Shown here piece by piece: positions 8,669-16,987 of a DNA stretch of 33,959 nt (positions are counted from its first letter, which is position 1; each line of letters opens with the position of its first letter). The notes beneath the pieces were generated by a model, which searched no databases, was not told the DNA's origin, and saw nothing but the letters and a program-made list of their open reading frames with translations. The DNA comes from Planctomyces sp. (GTDB taxonomy: Bacteria > Planctomycetota > Planctomycetia > Planctomycetales > Planctomycetaceae). The position numbers and the translations under genes were made by a program. The DNA lies in contig SXKJ01000462.1 of the NCBI GenBank assembly GCA_005778115.1, positions 1-33,959 of the forward strand, in the 5' to 3' direction.

Positions 8669-9610
8669 ATGCAGACATCAACTCTTCTGGACCGCCGTGA
8701 AATGCTCATCGGCACGTTGGCGAGCGTGGCCTCGGCGACGGTGGCGACTGCGGCACCTCCGCAGCGGTTGCTGATCGACACGCACTTGGAGGTCTGGACG
8801 CTCGACCCGAAGTTTCCCTTCAATCATCCGGAGAGCGGGAGGAACCTGAAGGTGGAGATGGCCGCGCCGATCGAGAATCAGGTGGAGCAGATGCGCGACT
8901 TCGGTCTGCGCTATGCCGTGTTGATCAATCCACGCTACTTCGGCTGGGACAACTCGTATATCGCTCACAGCTTGAAGAGCTATTCGAAACTTTTTGTCGC
9001 GCATGGGCTGCTCAATCCGGAAGATCCCAAGGTGGCCGACAATCTTCGCTATTGGGTCAAGGAGCATGGCTTTCAGGGGATGCGGTTCAGTCCGATCTAT
9101 CACCCCAAATCGACGTGGCTGAATTCCAAAGAGCATTACCCGCTGTGGCGCGAAGCGGAGAAGTTGGGGACCGTGTTCAACTTCTACATCGCTCCGCATC
9201 AGATGCCGATGCTGGCGGACATGGCGGGCCGCTTCCCCGGCGTGAAGATCATTGTGGACCATGCAGGAAAACCCGATCTGAAGTCGCCCGATTGCTGGCC
9301 AGAGTTTCGCAAGATGTTCGCGTTGAAACGATTTCCCCAGGTGTGGATCAGCAACTCCGAGCCTTACGAGATGTCGGAACTCAAACGCTATCCCTACGAG
9401 GACACGTGGCCGTTCTACAAGGCGATCTACGAGGAGTTCGGCAGCAAGCAACTGGTGTGGGGCACCGGCTATCCGCGTCCGCGGTGGGAGTTGCCGATGG
9501 ATAAGGAACTCGAATTCGTGGACAAGTACTGCGACTTCTACAGCAACGCGGATCGCGAATTGATGTTGGGCAAGAACGCCTTGCGGATTTGGAAGTTTCC
9601 GGGGGCGTGA
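8669..9610 (+). CDS. Exported amidohydrolase_2-family TIM-barrel protein with altered metal ligands
   Basis: The 313-residue protein starts at the ATG at 8669, which has a GGAG site 7 bases upstream; the longer open frame from 8594 would start inside a repeat. Residues 1-30 (DRREMLIGTLASVASATVAT) look like a Tat-type or Sec signal sequence. The rest is an amidohydrolase_2 barrel: LIDTHLEVW near the start, HGLLNPED, GMRFSPIYHP, IIVDHAGKPD, and WGTGYPRPRW near the end. In most family members the first motif is H-x-H and the last is GSDxP with a catalytic aspartate. Here they read H-L-E and GTGYP, so the second histidine is glutamate and the aspartate is glycine. The protein may use a different mechanism, bind a ligand only, or belong to a divergent subgroup. 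It probably acts outside the cytoplasm. Confidence 0.75.
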   Translation: MQTSTLLDRREMLIGTLASVASATVATAAPPQRLLIDTHLEVWTLDPKFPFNHPESGRNLKVEMAAPIENQVEQMRDFGLRYAVLINPRYFGWDNSYIAHSLKSYSKLFVAHGLLNPEDPKVADNLRYWVKEHGFQGMRFSPIYHPKSTWLNSKEHYPLWREAEKLGTVFNFYIAPHQMPMLADMAGRFPGVKIIVDHAGKPDLKSPDCWPEFRKMFALKRFPQVWISNSEPYEMSELKRYPYEDTWPFYKAIYEEFGSKQLVWGTGYPRPRWELPMDKELEFVDKYCDFYSNADRELMLGKNALRIWKFPGA

Positions 9611-9620
9611 TGCCATTGAC

Positions 9621-9724
9621 GTAGGGTGGCGTCGAGTCATCGAGACCCACCAACTGATCGGCGATTGGTCACCGAGATTGAGGAAGCATTCGTGGTGGGT
9701 CGCCTGATGGTTGACCCACCCTAC
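9621..9724. repeat. Palindromic intergenic element, family 1, copy B
   Basis: Its ends, GTAGGGTGG at 9621 and CCACCCTAC at 9716-9724, are inverted, and the inner text (TCGAGTCATCGAGACCCACCA against GGTGGGTCGCCTGATGG) matches copy A imperfectly. It occupies the gap between two converging genes (ending at 9610 and 9739), where such a hairpin could also end transcription from both sides. Confidence 0.65.
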
Positions 9725-9738
9725 TGCGATCAACCGAA

Positions 9739-12720
9739 CTACTTGAGAGAGCTAAGGTACGCCAACAGGTCAGCGACCTGCTGTGCGGTCATGTCTCGAA
9801 GAAGCAGGTCGGGCATCAGTGACTGACGCTGGGGGACGAGTTGCTCAATTTGCTTTGGCGGAATGCGGAGCAGTTTGTCCTGAGCGTCTTTGAGGACCAC
9901 TTCGTTCTCGTCTTTGCTGATCAGCAGGCCGGTCAGCAAGCGGCCGTCGTCCATCTCTGCGAGGTACGTCACGTACTTCGGGTCGATCAGTTTTGAGGGT
10001 TCGAGAATGCTCTCCAGTAGTTGAGCACGAGTCAGTTTCTTGCCGATCGTGGTCAGTTCGGGGCCAATTTCTTTTCCCTCTTTTTGGATGCGGTGGCAGT
10101 TCTTGCAGGCGACAGCGGCGTTCTCGAAGAAGACACGTCGGCCTCGGTCTGAGTCGCCGGTCAGCGCGAGGATTTGCTCTGGCCGCACGACGCTGCCCAG
10201 GCGCTTGATGCGTTTGTCGGTGGGGAGAAATCGCTCGAACAGATCGCGGACGCTGACGTCGTTGTGCTGAGCCGCTTTGTCGATCGCGAGAGCAACCGTC
10301 GGTGGTGAGAGCGTGCGGTCATCGACCGAACGGGACAGCAGCAATGCGCCGCTTGTCGATGACAAGAGGCGGTCCACGAGTTCGGCTTGATCCTTCGCTG
10401 GCTTCGTCGCACGCAGGCGGTCGAGATCGGCTGCCTCCTCTTTGCGGAGCTTCGCCGCCGCTCCATTGCCGGTGGTTTCCTTGGCGCCATCTGGGGAGAG
10501 TTGGCGAATCCAGTTGTAGATTAGCTCGACCCCTTCGCGATCAATTTCTGTGGAGCCAATGTGCGGCATGTGGCCTCCGCCGAGCTTGGCCAGGCGGAAC
10601 AACAACACCGAGCGGAACGGATCGCCGGGGGCGATGACTTGCGCGGCGTGGATACCGAACGTCCCTTGCGTGGGACGGACGCCGAGCATGTTGGTTTTCT
10701 CCAGCGTCAAGTCGTAGTGCATCATCGAGAGGACCGCTCCGCCGGCATGTTGGCGGTGACAGCCGGAGCAATTCGCGTGCAGATACGCGCGGGCTTTGGC
10801 TTCCAGGTCCGCGGAGGCATCGCGCGGGTTGGCGAGTCGCGGCCACTTGTCGGTCGGGGGCGGCGTCTCGATGAGTTTGATGTGCGCCAACGTGTCGAGT
10901 TGCGAGGCGACGGTGTCACCGTAACCGTGGTCTCGATTCAACTGTGCCGGGATGAAGCCGAGTGCTGAGCCGGACCACTTGTTGTGACAGCGCTGACATT
11001 CCGCTCGGCCGGAGAACCGCCAGGTCTGCTGGCGTTTTCCGCCGGGGGCAGCGGCATCAACGATGTCGAACGTCTGGTCCGCGCCGGCAGCGGCCAGCAG
11101 TACCGCGTCAGTTTGTTCGTTGTTCCATTGATAGGTGTAGGTCTGCCAGTCCGTGCCGTCGAAGTGCAGGAGTTGCGTTTCAACTCGGCGACGGCTGGCC
11201 GGGTTTTCTTGTTTCATGTTGAGCAACAGGGTCTTCACAAGCACGCTGTCTTTGGGAAACGTCGTGGCCGCGCCGACCGCTTTGACCGGGAAGAATTTCG
11301 GAATCGAAAGCTCATCGGGGATGGCGACAAATCGCTCGGCCACGGCGTGGTCGGCCCACGGTTCGGCGTTGATGGAATACGAGAGGACTCCCGTGGCCGG
11401 CGTCTGTGCGGTGACGGAGGCGAACAACCCGGTCTCGCTCAGCTTGCGCGGGAATGTGGCGCTCCGGTCTTCTTGCGGATTGGGCACGAGACGGTGGATC
11501 GTTCCGGCGACGTGATCCAGGAAATACATCTCGCCTTCGTTGTCTTCGCCGAAGCCAACGACTCGGTGGGTAGTGTCGGCGAGCTTGCGGTGATCGACGA
11601 CTTGTCCCTTCTCGAAACGAAAGCCCCAGAAGTTGCCGGTGTCGTAGTCGCTGTAGATGTGATGTCCGTGAAGTTCTTTCAGCCGCGAGCCGTAATACGT
11701 CAGCCCGTCGGTGATGGAGGAGGACTCGGAGTGCGGCACGTCGATGGTCGGCGGCAGGATGGGAGTCGGTCCGCGCGGCCATTCCGGGTTCGTCGGCTGC
11801 CGGCCTTCCATGATGCTCCAACCGTAGTTGCCGCCGCGTTCGATGCGATTGAGCATCTCCCACAGTTCCCAGCCGACATCTCCGACCCACAGATCGCCGG
11901 TCTTGCGATCAACGCTCATGCGCCACGGGTTGCGCAGCCCGTAGGCCCAGATCTCGCCACGAGCGCCTTTCAAATCGACGAACGGATTGTCGGGCGGGAT
12001 GCGATAGTTCTTGCCGTCGTCCGCGTGATCGACGTCGATTCGCAGAATGGCCGACAGCAAGTTGCCGACGTTCTGTCCATTTCTGTTTGCGTCAGGCGGG
12101 TTCGGCCCCACGCCATCGCCGGTCGAAATATAGAGGCAGCCGTCGAGACCAAACTTCAACGCGCAGCCGTTATGGCCTCCCGCGAACCAGGTGATAATCG
12201 TCGTCTCGCTGGCTGGGTCGATCGTGGGAGGGTCGGTGTCCGACACACGAAATCGCGAGATGTGCGAGCCCCCTTCGACATTCGATCCACGGATGCTGCA
12301 CACATAGCAGTAGCGATTCTTGGCAAACTCCGGATGAAACGTGATCGCGTAGGTGGCCTGCACCCCTTTGATCGACTTCGCGAGGTCCACGACCAGGTCG
12401 GCTGCTTCCACGTCTGGCCGACTAGGAAACGAAACAATCTTTCCGCTCTGCTCAAGAACAAACAGCCGATCGCTGCCCGGAGCACTGGTGACGTCGATGC
12501 AGTTTTTGAACGTCAGCGCGGGAAAGGCTCGCTGGGCCACATAGGGTAGAGGCTTTTCAGGCGAGCCTGTGATTCGCGACGTGGTCCACGGGACGCGTTT
12601 CTCGATGCCGACCTTGGGCGGGTCGGCGAGTGCGCGGCGGGGCACTGTCGTCAGGAGACAAGAAACCAACATCAATACTGCAAGGAATCTGGAAGCGTGA
12701 GTTCTTGCCAAATCACTCAT
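9739..12720 (-). CDS. PQQ-type dehydrogenase-like propeller with three CxxCH heme sites (PVC-type cytochrome c protein)
   Basis: The protein has 993 residues from the ATG at 12718-12720, which has an AAGGAA site upstream; the open frame extends to 12762 without a better start. A signal peptide ends near ADPPKVG. Residues 50-430 form a glucose/sorbosone-dehydrogenase-like beta-propeller (GGHNGCALKFGLDGCLYIST, YGLRNPWRMSVD, GNYGWSIMEG). A linking region follows with CQRCH near 576 and CSGCH near 652. The last 150 residues are the Pirellula/Verrucomicrobium heme-binding domain with CKNCHRIQKEGKEIGPELT near 870 and a closing VADLLAYLSSLK helix. It is probably a periplasmic oxidoreductase of sugars or similar alcohols that passes electrons through three c-type hemes. 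No axial methionine was assigned. The gene lies downstream of two minus-strand neighbours and may share their transcript. Confidence 0.85.
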   Translation of the reverse strand: MSDLARTHASRFLAVLMLVSCLLTTVPRRALADPPKVGIEKRVPWTTSRITGSPEKPLPYVAQRAFPALTFKNCIDVTSAPGSDRLFVLEQSGKIVSFPSRPDVEAADLVVDLAKSIKGVQATYAITFHPEFAKNRYCYVCSIRGSNVEGGSHISRFRVSDTDPPTIDPASETTIITWFAGGHNGCALKFGLDGCLYISTGDGVGPNPPDANRNGQNVGNLLSAILRIDVDHADDGKNYRIPPDNPFVDLKGARGEIWAYGLRNPWRMSVDRKTGDLWVGDVGWELWEMLNRIERGGNYGWSIMEGRQPTNPEWPRGPTPILPPTIDVPHSESSSITDGLTYYGSRLKELHGHHIYSDYDTGNFWGFRFEKGQVVDHRKLADTTHRVVGFGEDNEGEMYFLDHVAGTIHRLVPNPQEDRSATFPRKLSETGLFASVTAQTPATGVLSYSINAEPWADHAVAERFVAIPDELSIPKFFPVKAVGAATTFPKDSVLVKTLLLNMKQENPASRRRVETQLLHFDGTDWQTYTYQWNNEQTDAVLLAAAGADQTFDIVDAAAPGGKRQQTWRFSGRAECQRCHNKWSGSALGFIPAQLNRDHGYGDTVASQLDTLAHIKLIETPPPTDKWPRLANPRDASADLEAKARAYLHANCSGCHRQHAGGAVLSMMHYDLTLEKTNMLGVRPTQGTFGIHAAQVIAPGDPFRSVLLFRLAKLGGGHMPHIGSTEIDREGVELIYNWIRQLSPDGAKETTGNGAAAKLRKEEAADLDRLRATKPAKDQAELVDRLLSSTSGALLLSRSVDDRTLSPPTVALAIDKAAQHNDVSVRDLFERFLPTDKRIKRLGSVVRPEQILALTGDSDRGRRVFFENAAVACKNCHRIQKEGKEIGPELTTIGKKLTRAQLLESILEPSKLIDPKYVTYLAEMDDGRLLTGLLISKDENEVVLKDAQDKLLRIPPKQIEQLVPQRQSLMPDLLLRDMTAQQVADLLAYLSSLK

Positions 12721-12763
12721 GGAATTGGTTCCTTCATAAATGACGAACTTCAAGCTGACCAAT

Positions 12764-12820
12764 GTAGAGACCCACCACGCACGTCGATTGTCTTGGTGGG
12801 TCTCGATGACTCGACCCTAC
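12764..12820. repeat. Palindromic intergenic element, family 1, copy C (shortened)
   Basis: GAGACCCACCA near the left end pairs with TGGTGGGTCTC toward the right, and the right end GATGACTCGACCCTAC matches copy A apart from a missing CCAC. At 57 bases it looks like an internally deleted copy. It sits between two minus-strand genes. Confidence 0.6.
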
Positions 12821-12849
12821 GTTGGCGCGAAGCGTGAGTTCGGAGTTTA

Positions 12850-15522
12850 TCACCAACCCAAGCAACAGGGCATTTCGAGCGACGACCAGAACAGACGCTG
12901 GGCGAGTGGGATTGGTTTTCGATCGGCGCGTGAATGAACCAGGCGGCCATCGACGACGACGTGCGTGACGTGCGTGGCGTACTCGAACGGATCGCCGTCG
13001 TAGAGGACGAGGTCGGCGATTTTGCCTGCTTCGAGACTGCCGTAGCGGTCGTCGATGCGGAGTACCTTCGCGGCGTCGAGACTGACGGCTGATAGGGCTC
13101 TCTCGAAGCCGAGTCCGTGAACAGCGGCGATGGCGGCCTCGAAACGTGCGACGCGAGTCTTGGGGACATAGCCTTCGGCACCGCTGGTGATCGCCAGCGG
13201 GATCTTCGCATCCGCCAGCGCGGAGGCATTGCCGAGGTGCGAGTGATACGTCTCTAAGCTGCCGCCAGATCGCTGCATCGTTGGATGCAAGAAGAGCGGC
13301 ACTTTGGCGGCGGCGAGTTCGTCCCGCACGAGATAGCCCTCCGCCGCGAGCGCGATGGCCGCGTCGAGGTTGAACTCGCGCGAGAGTCTCAGGCTGGTCA
13401 GGATGTCGTCGGCTTGCTGCGCGGCGAAGAGCGTTTGAATCTTCTTGTCGAGCGCGAGTCCGAAGCTCTCCTTCTTGAGACTCCGATCGGCGGGAGCGTC
13501 TTTGTCTTTAGTTCCCTCCGCTTTCCTCTTGGCGTTGGCCGCGTCCGAGAATGCTTGGCGAATGAGCGCGGCGATCCCCATGCGTGTCTTCGGCAGGCGA
13601 TCCTTGTAGGTCTCCTTCGGACTCTCGCCGAGATTGATGACGAGTGCCTGCGGAAACCGAACGGTCATTGTCTCGACGTTGCGTCCGTGAGTGCGGAAGA
13701 CGCCGCTCAGGCCGCCGATCACGTTGGCTCGGCCTGGGATAGAATGCACGACGGTGATGCCTTGTTCGAGCAAGTATCGCAGCAGCGGCTCGGAAGGATT
13801 GAAGGCATCGAGCACGCGGGCATCGGCTTGATTCGGATCGCTGGCCTCGTCGGCGTCTTGATCGGCGGGGATGTTGTACTCGCCAGAGAGGGGCACGATG
13901 GTCGCCGCGTCGATCAAGCCGGGGGTCACGTTGGCGGCGGTGAGCACCGGGACTCCTGCGGGGATCGCGCGGTCTCGCTGCGCACCCGCGAAGAGGATTT
14001 TTCCGTCCTTCACATGCACGGCTCCGTCAGTGATCGTGCCGTTCGCGACCGTGTGCAGTCGGTGGGCGAGGATGATGAACTCGGTGCTGTCGGTCGTGGC
14101 GGGCTGCGTGAGTCCGGGCTGCGCCGGAACCTTCGTCGTGGGAGGCAACGGCGTGAGCGGCTTGAACTCAGGCAGCCGCGATTTGTTAAGCGATGCGAAG
14201 CCACCGGTTTGAAAGCTGCGATCGCTTTCGTTGTCGAGTGCGAAGACTCGTTTGCCGTCGATGTAGGTTTCGAGGACTCGCGTGTAGGCCGAGAACGGTT
14301 CGCCGCTGAGGATCGCGAAGTCGGCGTCTTTGCCGACTTCCAGCGAGCCGACTCGGTGATCGAGCTTCAGTGCTTGAGCCGGATTGATCGTGATCGTCTT
14401 GAGCGCCTCGTCCGGCGAGAGTCCACCGCGCACGGTGATGGCGGCCGTTCGCAACAGGAAGCGGCTCTCCGTGACGGGATCGTCGGTGTTGACGTGAACC
14501 TTGATGCCGGCCTTGGTCAGTTCGGCGGCGCACTCTTCGATGAAGCCGACGACTTCGGCCTTGCCGCCGGGGCTGTCGGGGATCGTCAGCGAAATCGGGA
14601 CGCCCGCTTTGGCGATCTCGTCGAGCACTTTGTAGGACTCGGTGCCGTGCTGGATGACGAGATCGAATCCGAACTCGCGCCGCAGCCGCAGCACGGTCAG
14701 GATGTCGTCGGCTCGGTGCGTGTGGAAATGGACGGTCCGTTTCTTCTGCAAGACCTCGACGAGCGGTTCGAGGGCAATGTTGCGTTCGGGCGGGGTGGGC
14801 GTGTCCGTTTTCTTGGCGTCAGGTGCGACAGGTTCCGCAAGCCTTTGCCGGTGACGCTCCCATTTGGCGAGATACTCTTGAGCCTTGATGAATTCCGAGC
14901 GTTGCAGCGCGGCGACTTTCATGCGAGTTGAGGGGGCTTTGCCTTTCCCTCCGTAAGCTCGTTTTGGATTCTCGCCATTGGCCATCTTTAGACCACCGAG
15001 AACGTGCGGGGACTCGAACCACATTTGTTCTGGCGAGTAGCCGCGCAGCTTCACATAGACCGTTTGCCCGCCAATAACATTCGCACTACCCGGCATGATG
15101 TTGGCCGTCGTGATGCCTCCGGCATTCGCCATGCGGATGCCAGGATCGAACGGGTTGAGCGAATCGAGTGCTCGGACAATGCTGGTGACGGGATCGGTGG
15201 TTTCATTCCCGTCCGAGTTCGCCGTCAACGCCGGCCGCGAGTAGACACCCAAGTGCGAGTGGCTATCGACCAGTCCAGGAATCACGACCTTGCCACTGGC
15301 GTCGATGACTTTCACGCCGACAGGTAATGGGACTTTGTCGCTCGGCCCAACCGCGACGATGCGACCGTCATCGACAATCAATGTTCCGGACTCGATGACC
15401 GGCCCAGCGGCGGTGTGAATGCGAGCGCCGCGAAAAACAACAACTTCAGCGATGGCGGGAATGCCTTGGCACAGACCAAGGCCAAGAGACAGGCCGAGCC
15501 ACAAGAGTCGTGCGTGATTCAT
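12850..15522 (-). CDS. Exported double-domain amidohydrolase; second half a likely pseudoenzyme
   Basis: The product is 890 residues from the ATG at 15520-15522, preceded by GAGGAT. The open frame reaches 15906, but that part overlaps the next gene and reads as nonsense. A signal peptide (LLWLGLSLGLGLCQGIPAIA) is followed by two imidazolonepropionase-like amidohydrolase units in tandem. The first (about 27-470) has VIPGLVDSHSHLG with H-x-H at 88-90, FHTHRADDIL near 266, VIQHGTESY near 290 and the aspartate motif VNTDDPVTESR near 345, so a metal centre is plausible. The second (about 479-870) lines up with the first but reads TPGLIDAATIV, FAAQQADDIL, IALAAEGY and ITSGAEGYVPK at the same places, so every ligand is lost. 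The substrate is unknown. The partner upstream at 15660 is a secreted protein on the same strand. Confidence 0.85.
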   Translation of the reverse strand: MNHARLLWLGLSLGLGLCQGIPAIAEVVVFRGARIHTAAGPVIESGTLIVDDGRIVAVGPSDKVPLPVGVKVIDASGKVVIPGLVDSHSHLGVYSRPALTANSDGNETTDPVTSIVRALDSLNPFDPGIRMANAGGITTANIMPGSANVIGGQTVYVKLRGYSPEQMWFESPHVLGGLKMANGENPKRAYGGKGKAPSTRMKVAALQRSEFIKAQEYLAKWERHRQRLAEPVAPDAKKTDTPTPPERNIALEPLVEVLQKKRTVHFHTHRADDILTVLRLRREFGFDLVIQHGTESYKVLDEIAKAGVPISLTIPDSPGGKAEVVGFIEECAAELTKAGIKVHVNTDDPVTESRFLLRTAAITVRGGLSPDEALKTITINPAQALKLDHRVGSLEVGKDADFAILSGEPFSAYTRVLETYIDGKRVFALDNESDRSFQTGGFASLNKSRLPEFKPLTPLPPTTKVPAQPGLTQPATTDSTEFIILAHRLHTVANGTITDGAVHVKDGKILFAGAQRDRAIPAGVPVLTAANVTPGLIDAATIVPLSGEYNIPADQDADEASDPNQADARVLDAFNPSEPLLRYLLEQGITVVHSIPGRANVIGGLSGVFRTHGRNVETMTVRFPQALVINLGESPKETYKDRLPKTRMGIAALIRQAFSDAANAKRKAEGTKDKDAPADRSLKKESFGLALDKKIQTLFAAQQADDILTSLRLSREFNLDAAIALAAEGYLVRDELAAAKVPLFLHPTMQRSGGSLETYHSHLGNASALADAKIPLAITSGAEGYVPKTRVARFEAAIAAVHGLGFERALSAVSLDAAKVLRIDDRYGSLEAGKIADLVLYDGDPFEYATHVTHVVVDGRLVHSRADRKPIPLAQRLFWSSLEMPCCLGW

Positions 15523-15565
15523 CGTGATCCTCAGAAGTGAATGCGATACGTGGCAGCGAATGAAC

Positions 15566-15646
15566 CAGGCGAGCGGGGTGGCGTCAGCCCCCCCCGGTTC
15601 GGCGGCGATTGAATCACCGGGGGGCTGAAGCCACCTCGCTCGCCTG
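15566..15646. repeat. Palindromic intergenic element, family 2, copy A
   Basis: CAGGCGAGCGGGGTGGCGTC at the left and the near-complementary right arm ending GCTCGCCTG form a long imperfect hairpin rich in G and C, with a C-run and a G-run facing one another. A second copy is at 16857-16943. It lies between two minus-strand genes. Confidence 0.75.
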
Positions 15647-15659
15647 AGTCCAGTGGGTC

Positions 15660-16532
15660 TTATTCCTGTCGCTTGGCGACGAAGCCGAGCTTGCGATTGG
15701 CCATCACGACGGTGCCGGACATCGTGGACTTGTCGCTGTTGAAGAGGAACGCCTCGATCGACATGTTGGTGTTGGCCAGGTCGATCTCCAGCTTGGCCTG
15801 ATGCGGGATGTTTGAGACTTTGCCGTAGAGCTCGTACCGGCTTTGTGTGTCGTCGGAGGTGAACTTGCCGAGGACCGTGCGTTGTTCGTCGACGCCGATC
15901 TCCCAAGTGCCAGTCCAGCGGCCGTCGATGCTGACTTTCCAGGTGCCGGCGAAGTCGCGTGGCAGAATTCCTTCGTGATCGTTCGGAGTCGGCTTATTCG
16001 CATCGGCGGCGGCAAGCTGCGAGCCGTTCAGCGCGAACAGCTTCGCCTCGCCGAGCGGTTTGATGAGGCCGGCTTCGGTGAACTCGATGTCCGCGCCCGA
16101 TCCGGTCGGAACCACTTGGCCGATGTCGAAGCTGAAGGAGTGGCCGGCGAAGAGCATCACGTCTTTGCCGGTCGCCGTCGTCTGCCCCTCGCGGTCGCTG
16201 CGATAGGTGACGAAGCGTTCGAGGACCAATACGGGATGAGGTTGCTCGCGCCCTTTCAGTTTGCGTTGCCCCCAAGCCAGCAGGGCCTTCGACCAGTGAC
16301 CGTCATTGGTTCGCACGATCAGACAGGGGGCGCTGATTCGCGCGGAGAGTGGCTTCCACTTTGCGGCGGTCGCAGCAGTGATCTCGCTGAGCGAGTTGGG
16401 GTCTTTCGCCGCTGCTTTCAAATCGGCCAGCGTGTGGCGGTCAAACAGGTCGGACGCGCCAGCCGCATTGGCGACGAAGAAGATCAGACAGCAACTGGCG
16501 GTGGTTCTCAGGCATGACGTGAGGCGGTCCAT
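15660..16532 (-). CDS. Secreted protein of unknown function (290 residues)
   Basis: The ATG at 16530-16532 has a GGAG site 8 bases upstream, and a Sec signal peptide (SCCLIFFVANAAGASDL) opens the protein. The rest has no motif I recognise. The middle (ERFVTYRSDREGQTTATGKD and then LFAGHSFSFDIGQVVP) and the C-terminal part (GTWKVSIDGRWTGTWEIGVD, FTSDDTQSRYELYGKV) look like alternating beta strands, possibly a lipocalin-like or other beta-barrel or sandwich fold. It is encoded 137 bases upstream of the double amidohydrolase on the same strand, with repeat element 15566-15646 in the gap, so they may be co-transcribed. A partner role in the periplasm is a guess. Confidence 0.7.
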   Translation of the reverse strand: MDRLTSCLRTTASCCLIFFVANAAGASDLFDRHTLADLKAAAKDPNSLSEITAATAAKWKPLSARISAPCLIVRTNDGHWSKALLAWGQRKLKGREQPHPVLVLERFVTYRSDREGQTTATGKDVMLFAGHSFSFDIGQVVPTGSGADIEFTEAGLIKPLGEAKLFALNGSQLAAADANKPTPNDHEGILPRDFAGTWKVSIDGRWTGTWEIGVDEQRTVLGKFTSDDTQSRYELYGKVSNIPHQAKLEIDLANTNMSIEAFLFNSDKSTMSGTVVMANRKLGFVAKRQE

Positions 16533-16987
16533 GAACTAGCTCCAGGAAGGATGGGGATCGGCAAGGAGGTCATCTTCGGCAGCCTCTTCCTAACCAGCAA
16601 GCCGCACACTCTGAGAAACTTTGCGGCGATGCGATCTGTCTTCCGCGCTTCGCTGATTCGGATTGCAGTCACGACTGCGACCACCGCTCGTTGGTCTGAA
16701 AGATTTAGTACTGCGAGCGAAGTTCGACGAAAGTCCCGTGCGTTAGGCGCGGGTAGAGTTGCGACGAGGGTTTTCTACGAGGTCGAGCCTGAGGCACAGT
16801 CTCGCTGGAAGTCAGCGCCGTTGTTCGAAACTCGCCAATTTTTTGGACGTGTTTTGGCGAGCGGGGCGGCGTCAGCCCCCCGGTGTCTGCGACCAAACTA
16901 GCGTCTGCTGCCAAACCGGGGGCTGACGCCGCCCCGCTCGCCTGGATCATTTTTGGTTGCGGCCTAAGGCCGTATTAGGGACACACG
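16533..16987. other. Divergent intergenic region, 455 bases, no gene seen
   Basis: This is the gap between a minus-strand gene starting at 16532 and a plus-strand gene starting at 16988, so it should carry promoters for both directions. I could not pick out convincing -35/-10 boxes. Its right part holds the repeat element at 16857-16943. A plus-strand frame (16551-16901) has no ribosome binding site or recognisable product and was not called. Confidence 0.5.
16857..16943. repeat. Palindromic intergenic element, family 2, copy B
   Basis: The left arm GGCGAGCGGGGCGGCGTCAG and the right arm CTGACGCCGCCCCGCTCGCC are perfect complements over 20 bases, and the arms continue inward (CCCCCCGGT facing ACCGGGGG) with one extra base. 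The loop is about 30 bases. It is the more regular of the two family 2 copies. Confidence 0.8.

Noticed and set aside
10984-12549. Plus-strand open frame of 521 codons
   Set aside because: It lies wholly opposite the triheme dehydrogenase-like gene, has no domain-like text, and is explained by the GC-rich codon pattern of the true strand.
13285-14931. Plus-strand open frame of 548 codons
   Set aside because: It is antisense to the double amidohydrolase; it is charged, repetitive text with no recognisable fold or ribosome binding site.
15523-15906. N-terminal extension of the double amidohydrolase to 15906
   Set aside because: The extension overlaps the gene ending at 15660, crosses a repeat element, and reads as basic nonsense; the ATG at 15522 is followed at once by a signal peptide.
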